From assembly GCF_002933775.1 (NCBI RefSeq), contig NZ_BEWV01000206.1:1-64000 (forward strand): DNA of 64,000 nucleotides, read 5' to 3'. Of this stretch, positions 26,669-35,533 are shown piece after piece (the first letter of the stretch is position 1; each line of letters starts with the position of its first letter). The position numbers and the translations under genes were made by a program. Below the pieces are notes generated by a model, which saw nothing but the letters and a program-made list of their open reading frames with translations, had not been told where the DNA came from and searched no databases. Origin of the DNA: Prevotella sp. MGM1 (GTDB lineage Bacteria > Bacteroidota > Bacteroidia > Bacteroidales > Bacteroidaceae).

Positions 26669-27256
26669 ATGACAGATACATATAAAACCATAACGGATAA
26701 AACAGGCGAGGGATATTACACCGAGAAACGGAGTAAGTTCCTCGCTTTTTGTCATCACGTCACTTCGCTTGAAGAGATAAAGTCATTATTGACAATGTAC
26801 CGCAAAAAGTATTACGATGCGCGTCATGTGTGTTATGCGTACATGCTTGGTGCGGAACGCAATGACTATCGTGCCAATGATGACGGTGAGCCAAGCAGCA
26901 CGGCCGGAAAACCAATACTTGGACAGATAAACAGTTCCGAACTGACAGATATACTCGTCGTTGTCGTGCGATACTATGGCGGAGTAAATCTCGGTACAAG
27001 CGGATTAATAGTCGCTTACCGTGCCGCGGCAGCCAATGCAATAGCTAATTCTGAAGTAGAGATCCGTCTTGTGGAGGAAGAAGTGACATATAATTTTCCT
27101 TATGTCATGATGAATGATGTCATGAAGATAATAAAAGACATGTCTCCGCGAATAGTGGCTCAGACATACGATAATACTTGCGAGATAAAATTAAGCATCC
27201 GAAAGTCGGAAGCCGAGCAACTGCGTGCAAGGTTGAACAAATTATCTTTTGAATAA
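26669..27256 (+). CDS. YigZ/IMPACT family protein (UPF0029)
   Basis: This 195-residue protein has the N-terminal UPF0029 domain with RSKFLAFCHHV, DARHVCYAYMLG, NDDGEPSSTAGKPILGQI and VVVRYYGGVNLGTSGLIVAYR, followed by a short C-terminal DUF1949-like domain. The family is linked to translation control in eukaryotes (IMPACT), but the bacterial role is unclear. It follows DUF1015 by 36 bases and may be the end of the serine operon. Confidence 0.9.
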   Translation: MTDTYKTITDKTGEGYYTEKRSKFLAFCHHVTSLEEIKSLLTMYRKKYYDARHVCYAYMLGAERNDYRANDDGEPSSTAGKPILGQINSSELTDILVVVVRYYGGVNLGTSGLIVAYRAAAANAIANSEVEIRLVEEEVTYNFPYVMMNDVMKIIKDMSPRIVAQTYDNTCEIKLSIRKSEAEQLRARLNKLSFE

Positions 27257-27257
27257 T

Positions 27258-27288
27258 TTTGTGATTAAGGAAATAAATATTACCTTTG
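27258..27288 (+). promoter_or_regulatory. Consensus promoter of tRNA-Ser (CGA)
   Basis: TTTG (27258-27261), exactly 19 bases, then TACCTTTG (27281-27288), 10 bases before the tRNA 5' end. The -33 box overlaps the last bases after the YigZ-type gene. Confidence 0.85.
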
Positions 27289-27298
27289 CACACGGAAA

Positions 27299-27386
27299 GG
27301 AAAGTTGGCAGAGTGACCGAATGCGCTGGACTCGAAATCCGGTATACCCATTGCGGGTATCGGGGGTTTGAATCCCTCACTTTCCG
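27299..27386 (+). tRNA. tRNA-Ser (anticodon CGA)
   Basis: An 88-nt class II tRNA with acceptor GGAAAGT/ACTTTCC, anticodon loop CTCGAAA, a long variable arm (TACCC/GGGTA) and T arm GGGGGTTTGAATCCCTC. CCA is not encoded. Confidence 0.95.
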
Positions 27387-27412
27387 CTTTTATTATTATT
27401 TTTTTAGACGAT

Positions 27413-27446
27413 AAAAAGCCGCTTATGTTATCATAAGCGGCTTTTT
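27413..27446. terminator. Bidirectional terminator between tRNA-Ser and htpG
   Basis: A 15-bp perfect stem (27413-27427 with 27432-27446) around TTAT, flanked by A5 and T5. It ends both the tRNA transcript and htpG. Confidence 0.9.
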
Positions 27447-27468
27447 GTATTTTCAATCTTTGTCATTG

Positions 27469-29523
27469 TCATTTGATTAGACTGACAGAACGTTTCAGGA
27501 ATGCATCAAGTGAAGCACCTTTCAGCATGCCGTTCTGTAACAAGGCCAAGTCTATAAGTTGGCGGACAATGTCATTGCTCTTTGCATAACCGGCCAAAAT
27601 ATCCTTTTTCTTCTCTTTCTCTGTCTCGATTGCTTTTTCGGTATTGTGCAGGTCGTCTTTTTCCTCTTGAGTGATTTCTTCTTGTTTCTTCTTATCCTGA
27701 CTCTGGTGTATGGCTGCGAGACGTGCTTGCAAACCTTTGAGTTCGCTCAATACGGGTGACAGTGCTTCCTTGTTCTTTGTCTCGCTATCGTCCAAGACTC
27801 TCTTTATCAGCGGATGATCGCTGTTTAAGACCAGATTGTAGCTGTCAGGCATCTGTGCATAGAAACTCATGCCAGCCTGATAACGGCTCATCTCTTTCAT
27901 TCGGCGCATATACTCATTTTGGGTAATCATCACCGGAGCGCCTGATTCTCCAAGACTTTGCGTCTCTACATAAAATTCCACTTTATCTATGTTGGGAATC
28001 TGAGAGCGGAATACCGTAGAAAGATTATCACGTTCATCATCGCTAAGCTCGCTCTTCTTCAATTCTTCTTTGACAATCAGTCTTTCCACTATATCGCTAT
28101 CGACACGTGTGAACCGGCTCTTCTCAAATTTCTGTTCAAGCATTGAAACGACAGGCACATCGAGTTGACCGTCGAGGAGGAGCACACTATATCCCTTTGC
28201 TTTTGCTGTTTCTATATAACTGTATTGCTCTTCCCTGTCAGTTGAGTACAGATATACCAATTGTCCGTCTTTGTCTGTCTGGTTATCTTTTATCAGTGTC
28301 TTGTACTCCTCAAAAGTGAAATATTTGTTGTCACAGTCTTTCAAAAGTGCGAAATCTTTGGCCTTGTCATAGAAGCTTTCCTCACTGAGCATACCATAGT
28401 TGATAAAAAGTTTCAAGTCATTCCATTTATCCTCATATCCTTTTCTGTCTTCTTTGAATATACTTTGCAAGCGGTCGCTAACTTTTTTAGTGATATAAGT
28501 CGAAATCTTCTTCACATCGCGATCACTTTGAAGGTATGAGCGGCTGACATTCAAAGGAATGTCAGGAGAGTCAATAACACCGTGAAGCAAGGTAAGAAAC
28601 TCTGGCACTATGCCTTCTACCTGATCTGTGACAAATACCTGATTGCAATACAACTGAATTTTGTTTCGCTGTAAATCAATATTAGACTTCACTCTAGGGA
28701 AGTATAATATACCTGTAAGATTGAACGGATAGTCAACATTCAGATGTATCCAAAACATCGGCTCGTCCTGCATGGGATAGAGTGTCCTGTAAAAAGACTT
28801 ATAGTCTTCGTCTTTCAGTGTGCTTGGAGTCTTGGTCCATAGCGGTTCCACATTGTTGATGATATTGTCTTCATCTGTTTCTACACTCTTTCCGTCTTTC
28901 CACTCCGTTTTCTTTCCGCAAGCCACTGGTACTGGCATGAATTTACAATATTTATTCAAAAGGCTTTCAATCCTGCCTTTCTCTAAAAATTCCTTGCAGT
29001 CATCATCTATATAAAGAATAATGTCTGAGCCGCGGTTTTCTTTTTCAGTGTTGTCAATCTCGTATGCCGGACTTCCGTCACAACTCCATTTTACGGCTTT
29101 GGCTCCGTCTTTATAACTTCTCGTTATTATCTCCACTTTCTTGCTCACCATAAATGACGAGTAGAAACCAAGACCGAAATGGCCTATTATATTATTGGCG
29201 TTGTCCTTGTATTTTTCAAGAAAATCGTTTACGCCGGAAAATGCTATTTGATTTATATATTTCTCAATCTCTTCATCTGTCATACCAATGCCATGGTCAC
29301 TGATAGTTATCGTACCAGCTGTTTCATCGACATTTACTTTTACAGTGAGGTCACCCAGTTCGCCCTTAAACTCGCCTTTATCAGCAAGTGTCTTTATTTT
29401 CTGCGTAGCATCCACGGCATTTGAAACCATCTCACGAAGAAAAATCTCATGATCTGAGTATAAGAACTTTTTGATAACGGGGAATATGTTCTCGGTTGTA
29501 ACCCCGATATTACCTTTTTGCAT
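27469..29523 (-). CDS. htpG: Molecular chaperone HtpG (HSP90)
   Basis: This 684-residue ATP-dependent chaperone has the GHKL ATP-binding domain: LREMVSNAVDA (about 29-39), SDHGIGMT, and the lid GHFGLGFYSSFMV (about 114-126). The middle domain holds the Arg of the SRSYLQSD stretch that contacts ATP gamma-phosphate in this family. A charged segment rich in Lys and Glu lies near residues 620-650 before the dimerisation domain. It has its own long upstream gap; no TAnnTTTG element is clear, which would fit control by another sigma factor, though that is only inference. Confidence 0.97.
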   Translation of the reverse strand: MQKGNIGVTTENIFPVIKKFLYSDHEIFLREMVSNAVDATQKIKTLADKGEFKGELGDLTVKVNVDETAGTITISDHGIGMTDEEIEKYINQIAFSGVNDFLEKYKDNANNIIGHFGLGFYSSFMVSKKVEIITRSYKDGAKAVKWSCDGSPAYEIDNTEKENRGSDIILYIDDDCKEFLEKGRIESLLNKYCKFMPVPVACGKKTEWKDGKSVETDEDNIINNVEPLWTKTPSTLKDEDYKSFYRTLYPMQDEPMFWIHLNVDYPFNLTGILYFPRVKSNIDLQRNKIQLYCNQVFVTDQVEGIVPEFLTLLHGVIDSPDIPLNVSRSYLQSDRDVKKISTYITKKVSDRLQSIFKEDRKGYEDKWNDLKLFINYGMLSEESFYDKAKDFALLKDCDNKYFTFEEYKTLIKDNQTDKDGQLVYLYSTDREEQYSYIETAKAKGYSVLLLDGQLDVPVVSMLEQKFEKSRFTRVDSDIVERLIVKEELKKSELSDDERDNLSTVFRSQIPNIDKVEFYVETQSLGESGAPVMITQNEYMRRMKEMSRYQAGMSFYAQMPDSYNLVLNSDHPLIKRVLDDSETKNKEALSPVLSELKGLQARLAAIHQSQDKKKQEEITQEEKDDLHNTEKAIETEKEKKKDILAGYAKSNDIVRQLIDLALLQNGMLKGASLDAFLKRSVSLIK

Positions 29524-30090
29524 ATTATAGTTTTATTTAAATGTTTTCATTTTATTGCAATGCAAACACCATGCCAAAAGATTCATGTCATACAGTTTTC
29601 TTATCCATCGGAAGACTTGTGGTGTGTGGCAAAATATCGTACAAAAACCATTCTGAGAATCAGTTGTTTTGAAATAAAAAACCGTTGTATGAAAATACAG
29701 CCTTATTTTATGTGCAAACACAATCATTTGATAATAAGTGTAATAAGTTGGTCTATTCTTGTTTTGTGCAATTTTTCTGGCATATTTTATCTCTTTTCAA
29801 ATCTAATTTGGTATATGTTTAGTTCCAATTGGATACTTATTGCCCCACATTTAGCGGCTCATTACATTGTAACGGACTGCTAAATGCAACGCAATTACCT
29901 GCTAAATTAACTCTAACGAGTATCCCAATGCAAAAACTTGTACTTTAGAATAAAGAATTGCAGGGTAGGGACTGGTCACGGAAAACCTGGTTCACAAAAA
30001 AATAAGGACCTTTTTTCGTGATTTTATTATTACTAATTTGATGGTGGAAGGCGAATATGAGGATATACAAGTTATTCATAATTATATTCA
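29524..30090. other. Gene-free 0.57-kb gap with repeat copy B
   Basis: The stretch lies upstream of htpG and downstream of rlmH. A 121-codon plus-strand frame (29518-29883) is open, but it crosses repeat copy B, has no family resemblance and no promoter, so it is not called. Besides repeat B (29825-29931) nothing else is recognised. Confidence 0.55.
29825..29931. repeat. GGGATAC interspersed repeat, copy B
   Basis: Read on the minus strand it begins GCATTGGGATACTCGTTA and ends GGCAATAAGTATCCAATTGG, almost the ends of copy D (55689-55773). Inside are the words GCATTTAGCAG and CGTTACAATGT shared with copies A and C. Confidence 0.65.
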
Positions 30091-30561
30091 TTATTCGTGA
30101 TGATATGGCTCACCCTTTATAATTGTACATGCCCGATATAACTGTTCTGTGAATATGAGCCTTACCATTTGATGGGAAAATGTCATCCGTGACAATGAAA
30201 TCTTCTCATTGGCTCTTTTATATACGGCATCCGAAAAACCATAAGCTCCTCCTATCACAAATACAAGTCTGCGGGCTGAGTTACGTTTCTGTTCTATCCA
30301 CTTGGCAAACTCTACACTCCGATACTCATATCCTTTCTCATCCATGAGAACCATGGTGTCAGTCGGCTGTATTTGCTTTAATATAAGCTCACCTTCAGCC
30401 TGTTTTTGCTGTTCTTCCGTGATGTTCTTTGTGTTTTTGATGTCAGGTATTATTTTGATTTCAAAAGGCATGTAATGCCCAATGCGCTCGGTGTAATCAT
30501 CTATTCCGGCACAGAAATGCTTGTTTACAGTCCGCCCAATGAGTATAAGAATAGTTTTCAT
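30091..30561 (-). CDS. rlmH: 23S rRNA (pseudouridine-1915 N3)-methyltransferase
   Basis: This 156-residue SPOUT methyltransferase modifies pseudouridine 1915 in helix 69 of 23S rRNA. VFVIGGAYGFSDAVYKRA (about 99-116) is the SAM-binding knot and LSRMTFSHQMVRLIFTEQLYRA is the family signature near the C-terminus. It is third in the ftsK-lolA-rlmH unit with a 4-base gap to lolA. Confidence 0.95.
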   Translation of the reverse strand: MKTILILIGRTVNKHFCAGIDDYTERIGHYMPFEIKIIPDIKNTKNITEEQQKQAEGELILKQIQPTDTMVLMDEKGYEYRSVEFAKWIEQKRNSARRLVFVIGGAYGFSDAVYKRANEKISLSRMTFSHQMVRLIFTEQLYRACTIIKGEPYHHE

Positions 30562-30565
30562 ATGC

Positions 30566-31183
30566 CTATCTCAAATCTATTATTTCTGCCTGTGGGTAGT
30601 CTTTGGTATTAAAGGTGAATACAGCGTCGTTGATATTCGCTTTCTTGAAGTTCTTTATAGTAATGTCAGTCCAGCCCTTGGGTTGTTTAATTCTCAACTG
30701 TGAAATAATATAAGTTTTACCATTGACTGTTACAATCATCTCCGAGATTGATTGTTTATTGTTCGTGGCAGTGAGATGTACTTGATAATTATTACCGTTT
30801 TTCTTTAACGAACAGGCATACCCTTTGCGGTACATATTAATGAAATTATATGGATTTATGGCCTGTATCTCTTTTGCGGTAGGTGTGGTCACATTCACTT
30901 CTTGATTTTTCTTTATATATGTCCACATGGTCTTTCCATTGAACCACACAATGGCTTGAGGACTCTTTACCTGTATTTTGGGACCTTTCATGGCTATCGA
31001 ACCACTAAGATTACCATATTGCTTACCGGTCATTTTGAAGTCTGCCGATATTCCCCCCTTGTTGCTTATTACTGCAACGGCCTTATCCAGTACATTTTTT
31101 GCAGATTGAGCTGTGACAACTCCACATATTAATGTGAGCATGAAAACCATGCCTATTTTTTTCGTAAATAATATTGTTTTCAT
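30566..31183 (-). CDS. lolA: LolA-like outer-membrane lipoprotein carrier
   Basis: This 205-residue periplasmic protein has a signal peptide (MVFMLTLICGVVTAQ) and the LolA fold, a curved sheet lined with hydrophobic residues. SGSIAMKGPKIQVKSPQAIVWFNGKTMWTY (about 60-89) is the family segment. It carries lipoproteins from the LolCDE complex to the outer membrane. Its start overlaps the ftsK stop by 4 bp and rlmH follows closely. A LolC/E-like permease is encoded far away at 1300-2547. Confidence 0.88.
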   Translation of the reverse strand: MKTILFTKKIGMVFMLTLICGVVTAQSAKNVLDKAVAVISNKGGISADFKMTGKQYGNLSGSIAMKGPKIQVKSPQAIVWFNGKTMWTYIKKNQEVNVTTPTAKEIQAINPYNFINMYRKGYACSLKKNGNNYQVHLTATNNKQSISEMIVTVNGKTYIISQLRIKQPKGWTDITIKNFKKANINDAVFTFNTKDYPQAEIIDLR

Positions 31184-33621
31184 TTTCTTATCGAACTTAA
31201 AAGATTATTCAGACTTACTTCATCTTGTATCAGCACCTCACGTGGCTTGCTCCCCATGGCTGCTCCCACGACACCAGCTTTCTCTAGCTGATCCATCAGA
31301 CGGCCCGCTCTGTTATATCCAATAGAGAACTTGCGTTGTATAAGGCTTGTACTTCCAGACTGGTTCAGCACAATCAGCCGAGCAGCATCTTCAAACATCG
31401 GGTCGAGATGTTGCATGTCCACATCCGACGCTCCGCCAATGGCTTCGCCCGATTCGACATCCGGTTCAGGCAACTCGAATGGAGTTACATATCCCTGCTG
31501 GCCGGCTATAAAAAGATTGACCCGTTCCACTTCAGGAGTATCCACAAATGCACATTGCACACGTACAGGCTCGTTGCCATTGAGGAACAATAAGTCGCCA
31601 CGGCCTATTAGCTGATTGGCTCCGGGTCGGTCAAGGATCGTCTTTGAGTCTATCATGGCACTTACCTTGAAAGCCACACGTCCGGGGAAGTTCGCTTTTA
31701 TATTACCGGTAATAATAGTCGTCGTAGGTCGCTGGGTCGCTATGACCATGTGTATTCCGACTGCACGAGCCAGCTGGGCAATACGTGCTATTGGAAGTTC
31801 TATTTCCTTACCGGCTGTCATTATCAAGTCACCAAACTCATCTATTATCACGACAATATATGGCATGAAACGGTGCCCGTTCTGAGGATTTAGCTGGCGT
31901 GAAATGAATTTCTTGTTATATTCCTTTATATTCCTTGCGCCGGCAGCTTTAAGCAGGTCATATCTAGTGTCCATCTCTTTACAGAGACTATTCAGAGTAC
32001 GGACTACTTTCGTTACGTCTGTTATGATAGGTTCGGCGTCGTCATCAGGTACTTTTGCAAGGAAATGATTGGCAATAGGTTCGTATATGCTGAATTCCAC
32101 TTTTTTCGGGTCAATGAGCACAATTTTCAACTCAGCTGGATGTTTCTTGTATAATAATGATGTTATTATTGCGTTTAGTCCTACTGATTTTCCTTGACCT
32201 GTGGCTCCGGCTACAAGCAAATGTGGAATTTTTGCAAGGTCGAACATGAACACTTCATTTGTAATTGTCTTGCCTATCGCGCAAGGCAATTCCATCGTCG
32301 TCTCCTGGAATTTTTTTGAATTGAGTATGCTTTCCATCGAGACAATATTCGGTTTTGCGTTCGGAACTTCAATACCGATTGTTCCTTTACCTGGAATTGG
32401 AGCTATGATGCGGATACCCAAAGCCGACAAGCTCAATGCGATGTCATCTTCAAGATTTCTTATTTTAGAAATACGGACACCTTGTGCCGGTGTTATCTCA
32501 TATAGCGTGATTGTGGGACCGACAGTAGCCTTAATGCTGCTAATCTCCACCCCAAAATTACGTAAAACCTCCACAATACGGTTCTTGTTTGCCGTTTGTT
32601 CAACCATATCGATATAAGGCTTACCATCATTATCATATTTTTTCAGCAAATCAAGTGTAGGATAATGATAGTTCTCAAGGTCGCGCTTGGGGTCATATGG
32701 AGTGATTAGGTCGTGATCTGTGTCTACAAGCAGTTTGCCGTCAGCTTTTTCCTCATTCTTGGCGGCCTCAATTTTTATATCTATACTATCATTTTCTTTT
32801 TCAACAGGTAAATCGAAAGGTACTTCTTTAGCCACATTAGTTTCAGCCGTAATACTTTCTTCGGTGTCAAACTCAACGGTTTGAGGTGCCGGATTGTCAA
32901 AAACCTCCGGATCTTCTAATATATCGAGGGGTATTTCCGTTTTATTCTCTGCAGTACATTCATTATTGCTTACTGTGAATTTTACCCTGTCAGTAAAGAA
33001 TTTCACGGGATTAAGTATCTTTCTTACTACATAAATCGTCTCGGCACTTATGTATGTAAGGAAAATAATTGCAGTCAATCCCAATAAAGCGGTTAGGCCC
33101 GGGGAGCCTATAAGATTTTCAATCCAAATACATATATATGCTCCATGATCGCCTCCAGGATTGAAACAACTGTCTATAAACAACGGAGTTATGAATTTGG
33201 CCAACACTACTGAAGCCCATATCATAATACTCATCATACACATAAACCACTTCAAAAGAACCACATTATACACTCTCATGAGTTTCATTGCAACGAGAAT
33301 GAAAAACACAGGAATGAAAAATGCCGGTAGTCCGAAACTTCTTTTTATAAAAAAGTATGAGAGATACGAGCCGAAAGAGCCACAACTGTTTTGAAACTCT
33401 CTCTCAGCATTCATAATCTCTCCGGCACGGGGAGTTTCTATCAGGCTCTGATCGGCGGCACCAGTGGAGAAAAATGAGATAAATGACATTATTAGAAAAA
33501 TGGCGAACACAAATGCCGCCAGACCTGTAATGAAGTTTATTTTCTCGTTATTGAATATATTGTTGATGCCTAATACATTACCGAATGAATATGTTTTACT
33601 CTTTTTCTTTCTCGCTACCAT
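31180..33621 (-). CDS. ftsK: DNA translocase FtsK/SpoIIIE
   Basis: This 813-residue protein pumps chromosomal DNA through the closing septum. It has N-terminal membrane segments (first near residues 30-50), a short acidic linker (about 220-300), then the motor: Walker A GATGQGKSVGLN (about 470-481), Walker B YIVVIIDEFGDL, and ATQRPTTTIITGNIKANFPGRVAFKV. The C-terminal gamma domain (LIQRKFSIGYNRAGRLMDQLE) reads KOPS-type DNA signals. A TAATTTTG element lies upstream at 33658-33651 on the minus strand. It is the first gene of the ftsK-lolA-rlmH unit. Confidence 0.96.
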   Translation of the reverse strand: MVARKKKSKTYSFGNVLGINNIFNNEKINFITGLAAFVFAIFLIMSFISFFSTGAADQSLIETPRAGEIMNAEREFQNSCGSFGSYLSYFFIKRSFGLPAFFIPVFFILVAMKLMRVYNVVLLKWFMCMMSIMIWASVVLAKFITPLFIDSCFNPGGDHGAYICIWIENLIGSPGLTALLGLTAIIFLTYISAETIYVVRKILNPVKFFTDRVKFTVSNNECTAENKTEIPLDILEDPEVFDNPAPQTVEFDTEESITAETNVAKEVPFDLPVEKENDSIDIKIEAAKNEEKADGKLLVDTDHDLITPYDPKRDLENYHYPTLDLLKKYDNDGKPYIDMVEQTANKNRIVEVLRNFGVEISSIKATVGPTITLYEITPAQGVRISKIRNLEDDIALSLSALGIRIIAPIPGKGTIGIEVPNAKPNIVSMESILNSKKFQETTMELPCAIGKTITNEVFMFDLAKIPHLLVAGATGQGKSVGLNAIITSLLYKKHPAELKIVLIDPKKVEFSIYEPIANHFLAKVPDDDAEPIITDVTKVVRTLNSLCKEMDTRYDLLKAAGARNIKEYNKKFISRQLNPQNGHRFMPYIVVIIDEFGDLIMTAGKEIELPIARIAQLARAVGIHMVIATQRPTTTIITGNIKANFPGRVAFKVSAMIDSKTILDRPGANQLIGRGDLLFLNGNEPVRVQCAFVDTPEVERVNLFIAGQQGYVTPFELPEPDVESGEAIGGASDVDMQHLDPMFEDAARLIVLNQSGSTSLIQRKFSIGYNRAGRLMDQLEKAGVVGAAMGSKPREVLIQDEVSLNNLLSSIRK

Positions 33622-33650
33622 TTTCTATTTCGATGAATAAATTTATTCTG

Positions 33651-33709
33651 CAAAATTAGCAGAAAAAAGTCATATTTGATTATAAACTCATTGCTTTTTT
33701 GTAATTTTG
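33651..33709. promoter_or_regulatory. Divergent -7 elements for ftsK and the exonuclease gene
   Basis: TAATTTTG occurs on the minus strand at 33658-33651 (towards ftsK) and on the plus strand at 33702-33709 (towards 33730). The plus element has TTTG 23 bases upstream, wider than usual; the minus one lacks a clear -33 box. Confidence 0.45.
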
Positions 33710-33729
33710 CAAGTCGAAAAGACTTGAAA

Positions 33730-34371
33730 ATGAAGAAAACATTATACAGTAAATATGACAAAACGCAGATAAATACGTTGCCACGTGTTGCATTTGAGGG
33801 ACGTATTGTTGTCGTTTTGACTCCTACGGAAGCCGAAAGGGCAGTGGAATACTTGCTGTCTCAGCCTATCTTAGGAGTGGATACAGAGACGCGCCCGTCG
33901 TTTAAACGGGGTGTCGTACACAATGTTTCTCTACTTCAAATAGCTTCTCACGACATTTGTTTTTTATTCCGTTTAAAGCATACGGGTATGTCTCCTTCAA
34001 TAATACGGTTGCTTGAAGATACTACCGTACCGAAGATCGGCCTGTCGCTTAACGATGATATATCTATGCTTCATAAAGTAGCTAGGTTCACTCCGGGATA
34101 TTTTATTGATTTGCAGAAGCATGTAAAGGAAATCGGGGTGGAGGATTTGAGTCTTCAAAAGCTATATGCCAATTTTTTCGGGCAAAAGATAAGCAAGGCC
34201 CAAAGACTGACTAATTGGGATGCAGACATACTTAGCGACAAGCAGAAGCAATATGCGGCTATTGACGCTTGGAGTTGTATAAATTTATATGAAGAACTTA
34301 TTAGGTTGGAAAAAACCGGAGATTATGAACTTATAAAAGTGCAAGATGAAGTACAGGCAAATATATCTTAA
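33730..34371 (+). CDS. 3'-5' exonuclease, DEDD (RNase D/WRN-like) fold
   Basis: This 213-residue protein is a single exonuclease domain. Catalytic acids are seen as GVDTET (Exo I, about 59-64), LSLNDDISML (Exo II, about 111-120) and YAAIDAW (Exo III, Y-x3-D, about 176-182). No HRDC domain is present, so it is shorter than RNase D. The ATG at 33730 is preferred over the open frame from 33676, which includes the promoter element. Its end overlaps the following methyltransferase gene by 26 bp, pointing to coupled translation and an RNA-related role. Confidence 0.85.
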   Translation: MKKTLYSKYDKTQINTLPRVAFEGRIVVVLTPTEAERAVEYLLSQPILGVDTETRPSFKRGVVHNVSLLQIASHDICFLFRLKHTGMSPSIIRLLEDTTVPKIGLSLNDDISMLHKVARFTPGYFIDLQKHVKEIGVEDLSLQKLYANFFGQKISKAQRLTNWDADILSDKQKQYAAIDAWSCINLYEELIRLEKTGDYELIKVQDEVQANIS

Positions 34372-35530
34372 AAAGGGTAAGGAAGACAGTCTCAAACGCT
34401 TTCACCCATGGGTTTTCTCCGGTGCGATAAAGCATGCTGAACCGGGTATTGAGGAAGGAGATATAGTAAAAGTGTTGACAGATAGCGGAGAGTTTATCGC
34501 TTTGGGACATTACCAAATAGGCTCTATTGCTGTCAGGGTATTGTCTTTTCAGGAATGTGATATTAATTCTTTATTTTGGCAATCCAAATTACAGTCGGCA
34601 TTGGAGGTAAGGGTATGCATTGGAGTGGCTGACTCATCCGATAATAATACTTATCGCTTGGTGCATGGCGAAGGAGACAACTTGCCGGGATTGGTTATAG
34701 ACATATATGGGAAAACCGCCGTAATGCAGGCACATAGCGTGGGTATGCATGTTTGTCGCAATGAGATAGCCAACAGTTTGGTCACTGTGATGGGAAACCG
34801 TATTGACAACATATATTACAAAAGCGAAACGACTTTACCTTATAAAGCGGAACTTGGCCAAGAGAACGGTTTTGTATATGGAAATTCCGAGGATAATATT
34901 GCGATAGAGAACGGATTGAAATTCCATGTCGATTGGCTAAAAGGACAAAAAACAGGTTTTTTTGTAGATCAGCGTGAGAATAGAGCTTTATTGGAAAGCT
35001 ATGCCCGTGGCCGTAAGGTGCTTAATATGTTTTGTTATACCGGTGGATTTTCTTTTTACGCTATGCGTGGAGGAGCGGAATTGGTGCATTCTGTAGACAG
35101 CAGCGCAAAAGCGATAGAGCTTACAGAACGTAATGTCGAGTTGAATTATCCCGGTGATAATCGTCATGCGGCTTATTGTGCAGATGCTTTTAAGTATCTT
35201 GAAGAATCCGGAAACAATTACGATTTGATAATATTGGATCCTCCGGCATTTGCGAAGCATCGTGCGGCATTGCACAACGCTCTTAAAGGTTATACACGAC
35301 TTAATGTCAAGGCATTTGAAAAAATCAAGCCGGGTGGCATATTATTTACTTTCTCTTGCAGTCAGGTTGTGACTAAAGATAATTTCCGCAATGCGGTATT
35401 TACCGCAGCTGCAATGGCTAAACGTAATGTGAGAATAATGCATCAGCTTCATCAGCCGGCAGATCATCCCGTTAATATATATCATCCTGAGGGAGAATAT
35501 CTCAAAGGACTGGTGCTTTATGTGGAATAG
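34346..35530 (+). CDS. RlmI-like class I rRNA (cytosine-C5) methyltransferase
   Basis: The 394-residue protein has an N-terminal PUA domain (residues ~1-75, with HPWVFSGAIKH) and a Rossmann methyltransferase domain with TGFFVDQRENR, VLNMFCYTGGFSFYAMRGGA, VDSSAKAIEL and the catalytic loop LDPPAFAKHR. The family includes RlmI, which makes m5C1962 in 23S rRNA; the target here is inferred. It overlaps the exonuclease gene by 26 bp, and tilS follows 3 bases later, giving a small RNA-maturation operon. Confidence 0.88.
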   Translation: MKYRQIYLKKGKEDSLKRFHPWVFSGAIKHAEPGIEEGDIVKVLTDSGEFIALGHYQIGSIAVRVLSFQECDINSLFWQSKLQSALEVRVCIGVADSSDNNTYRLVHGEGDNLPGLVIDIYGKTAVMQAHSVGMHVCRNEIANSLVTVMGNRIDNIYYKSETTLPYKAELGQENGFVYGNSEDNIAIENGLKFHVDWLKGQKTGFFVDQRENRALLESYARGRKVLNMFCYTGGFSFYAMRGGAELVHSVDSSAKAIELTERNVELNYPGDNRHAAYCADAFKYLEESGNNYDLIILDPPAFAKHRAALHNALKGYTRLNVKAFEKIKPGGILFTFSCSQVVTKDNFRNAVFTAAAMAKRNVRIMHQLHQPADHPVNIYHPEGEYLKGLVLYVE

Positions 35531-35533
35531 AAT

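Noticed and set aside
29518..29883. 121-codon plus-strand frame in the htpG-rlmH gap
   Set aside because: It crosses repeat copy B, has no promoter or family resemblance, and its codon use looks like random AT-rich sequence.
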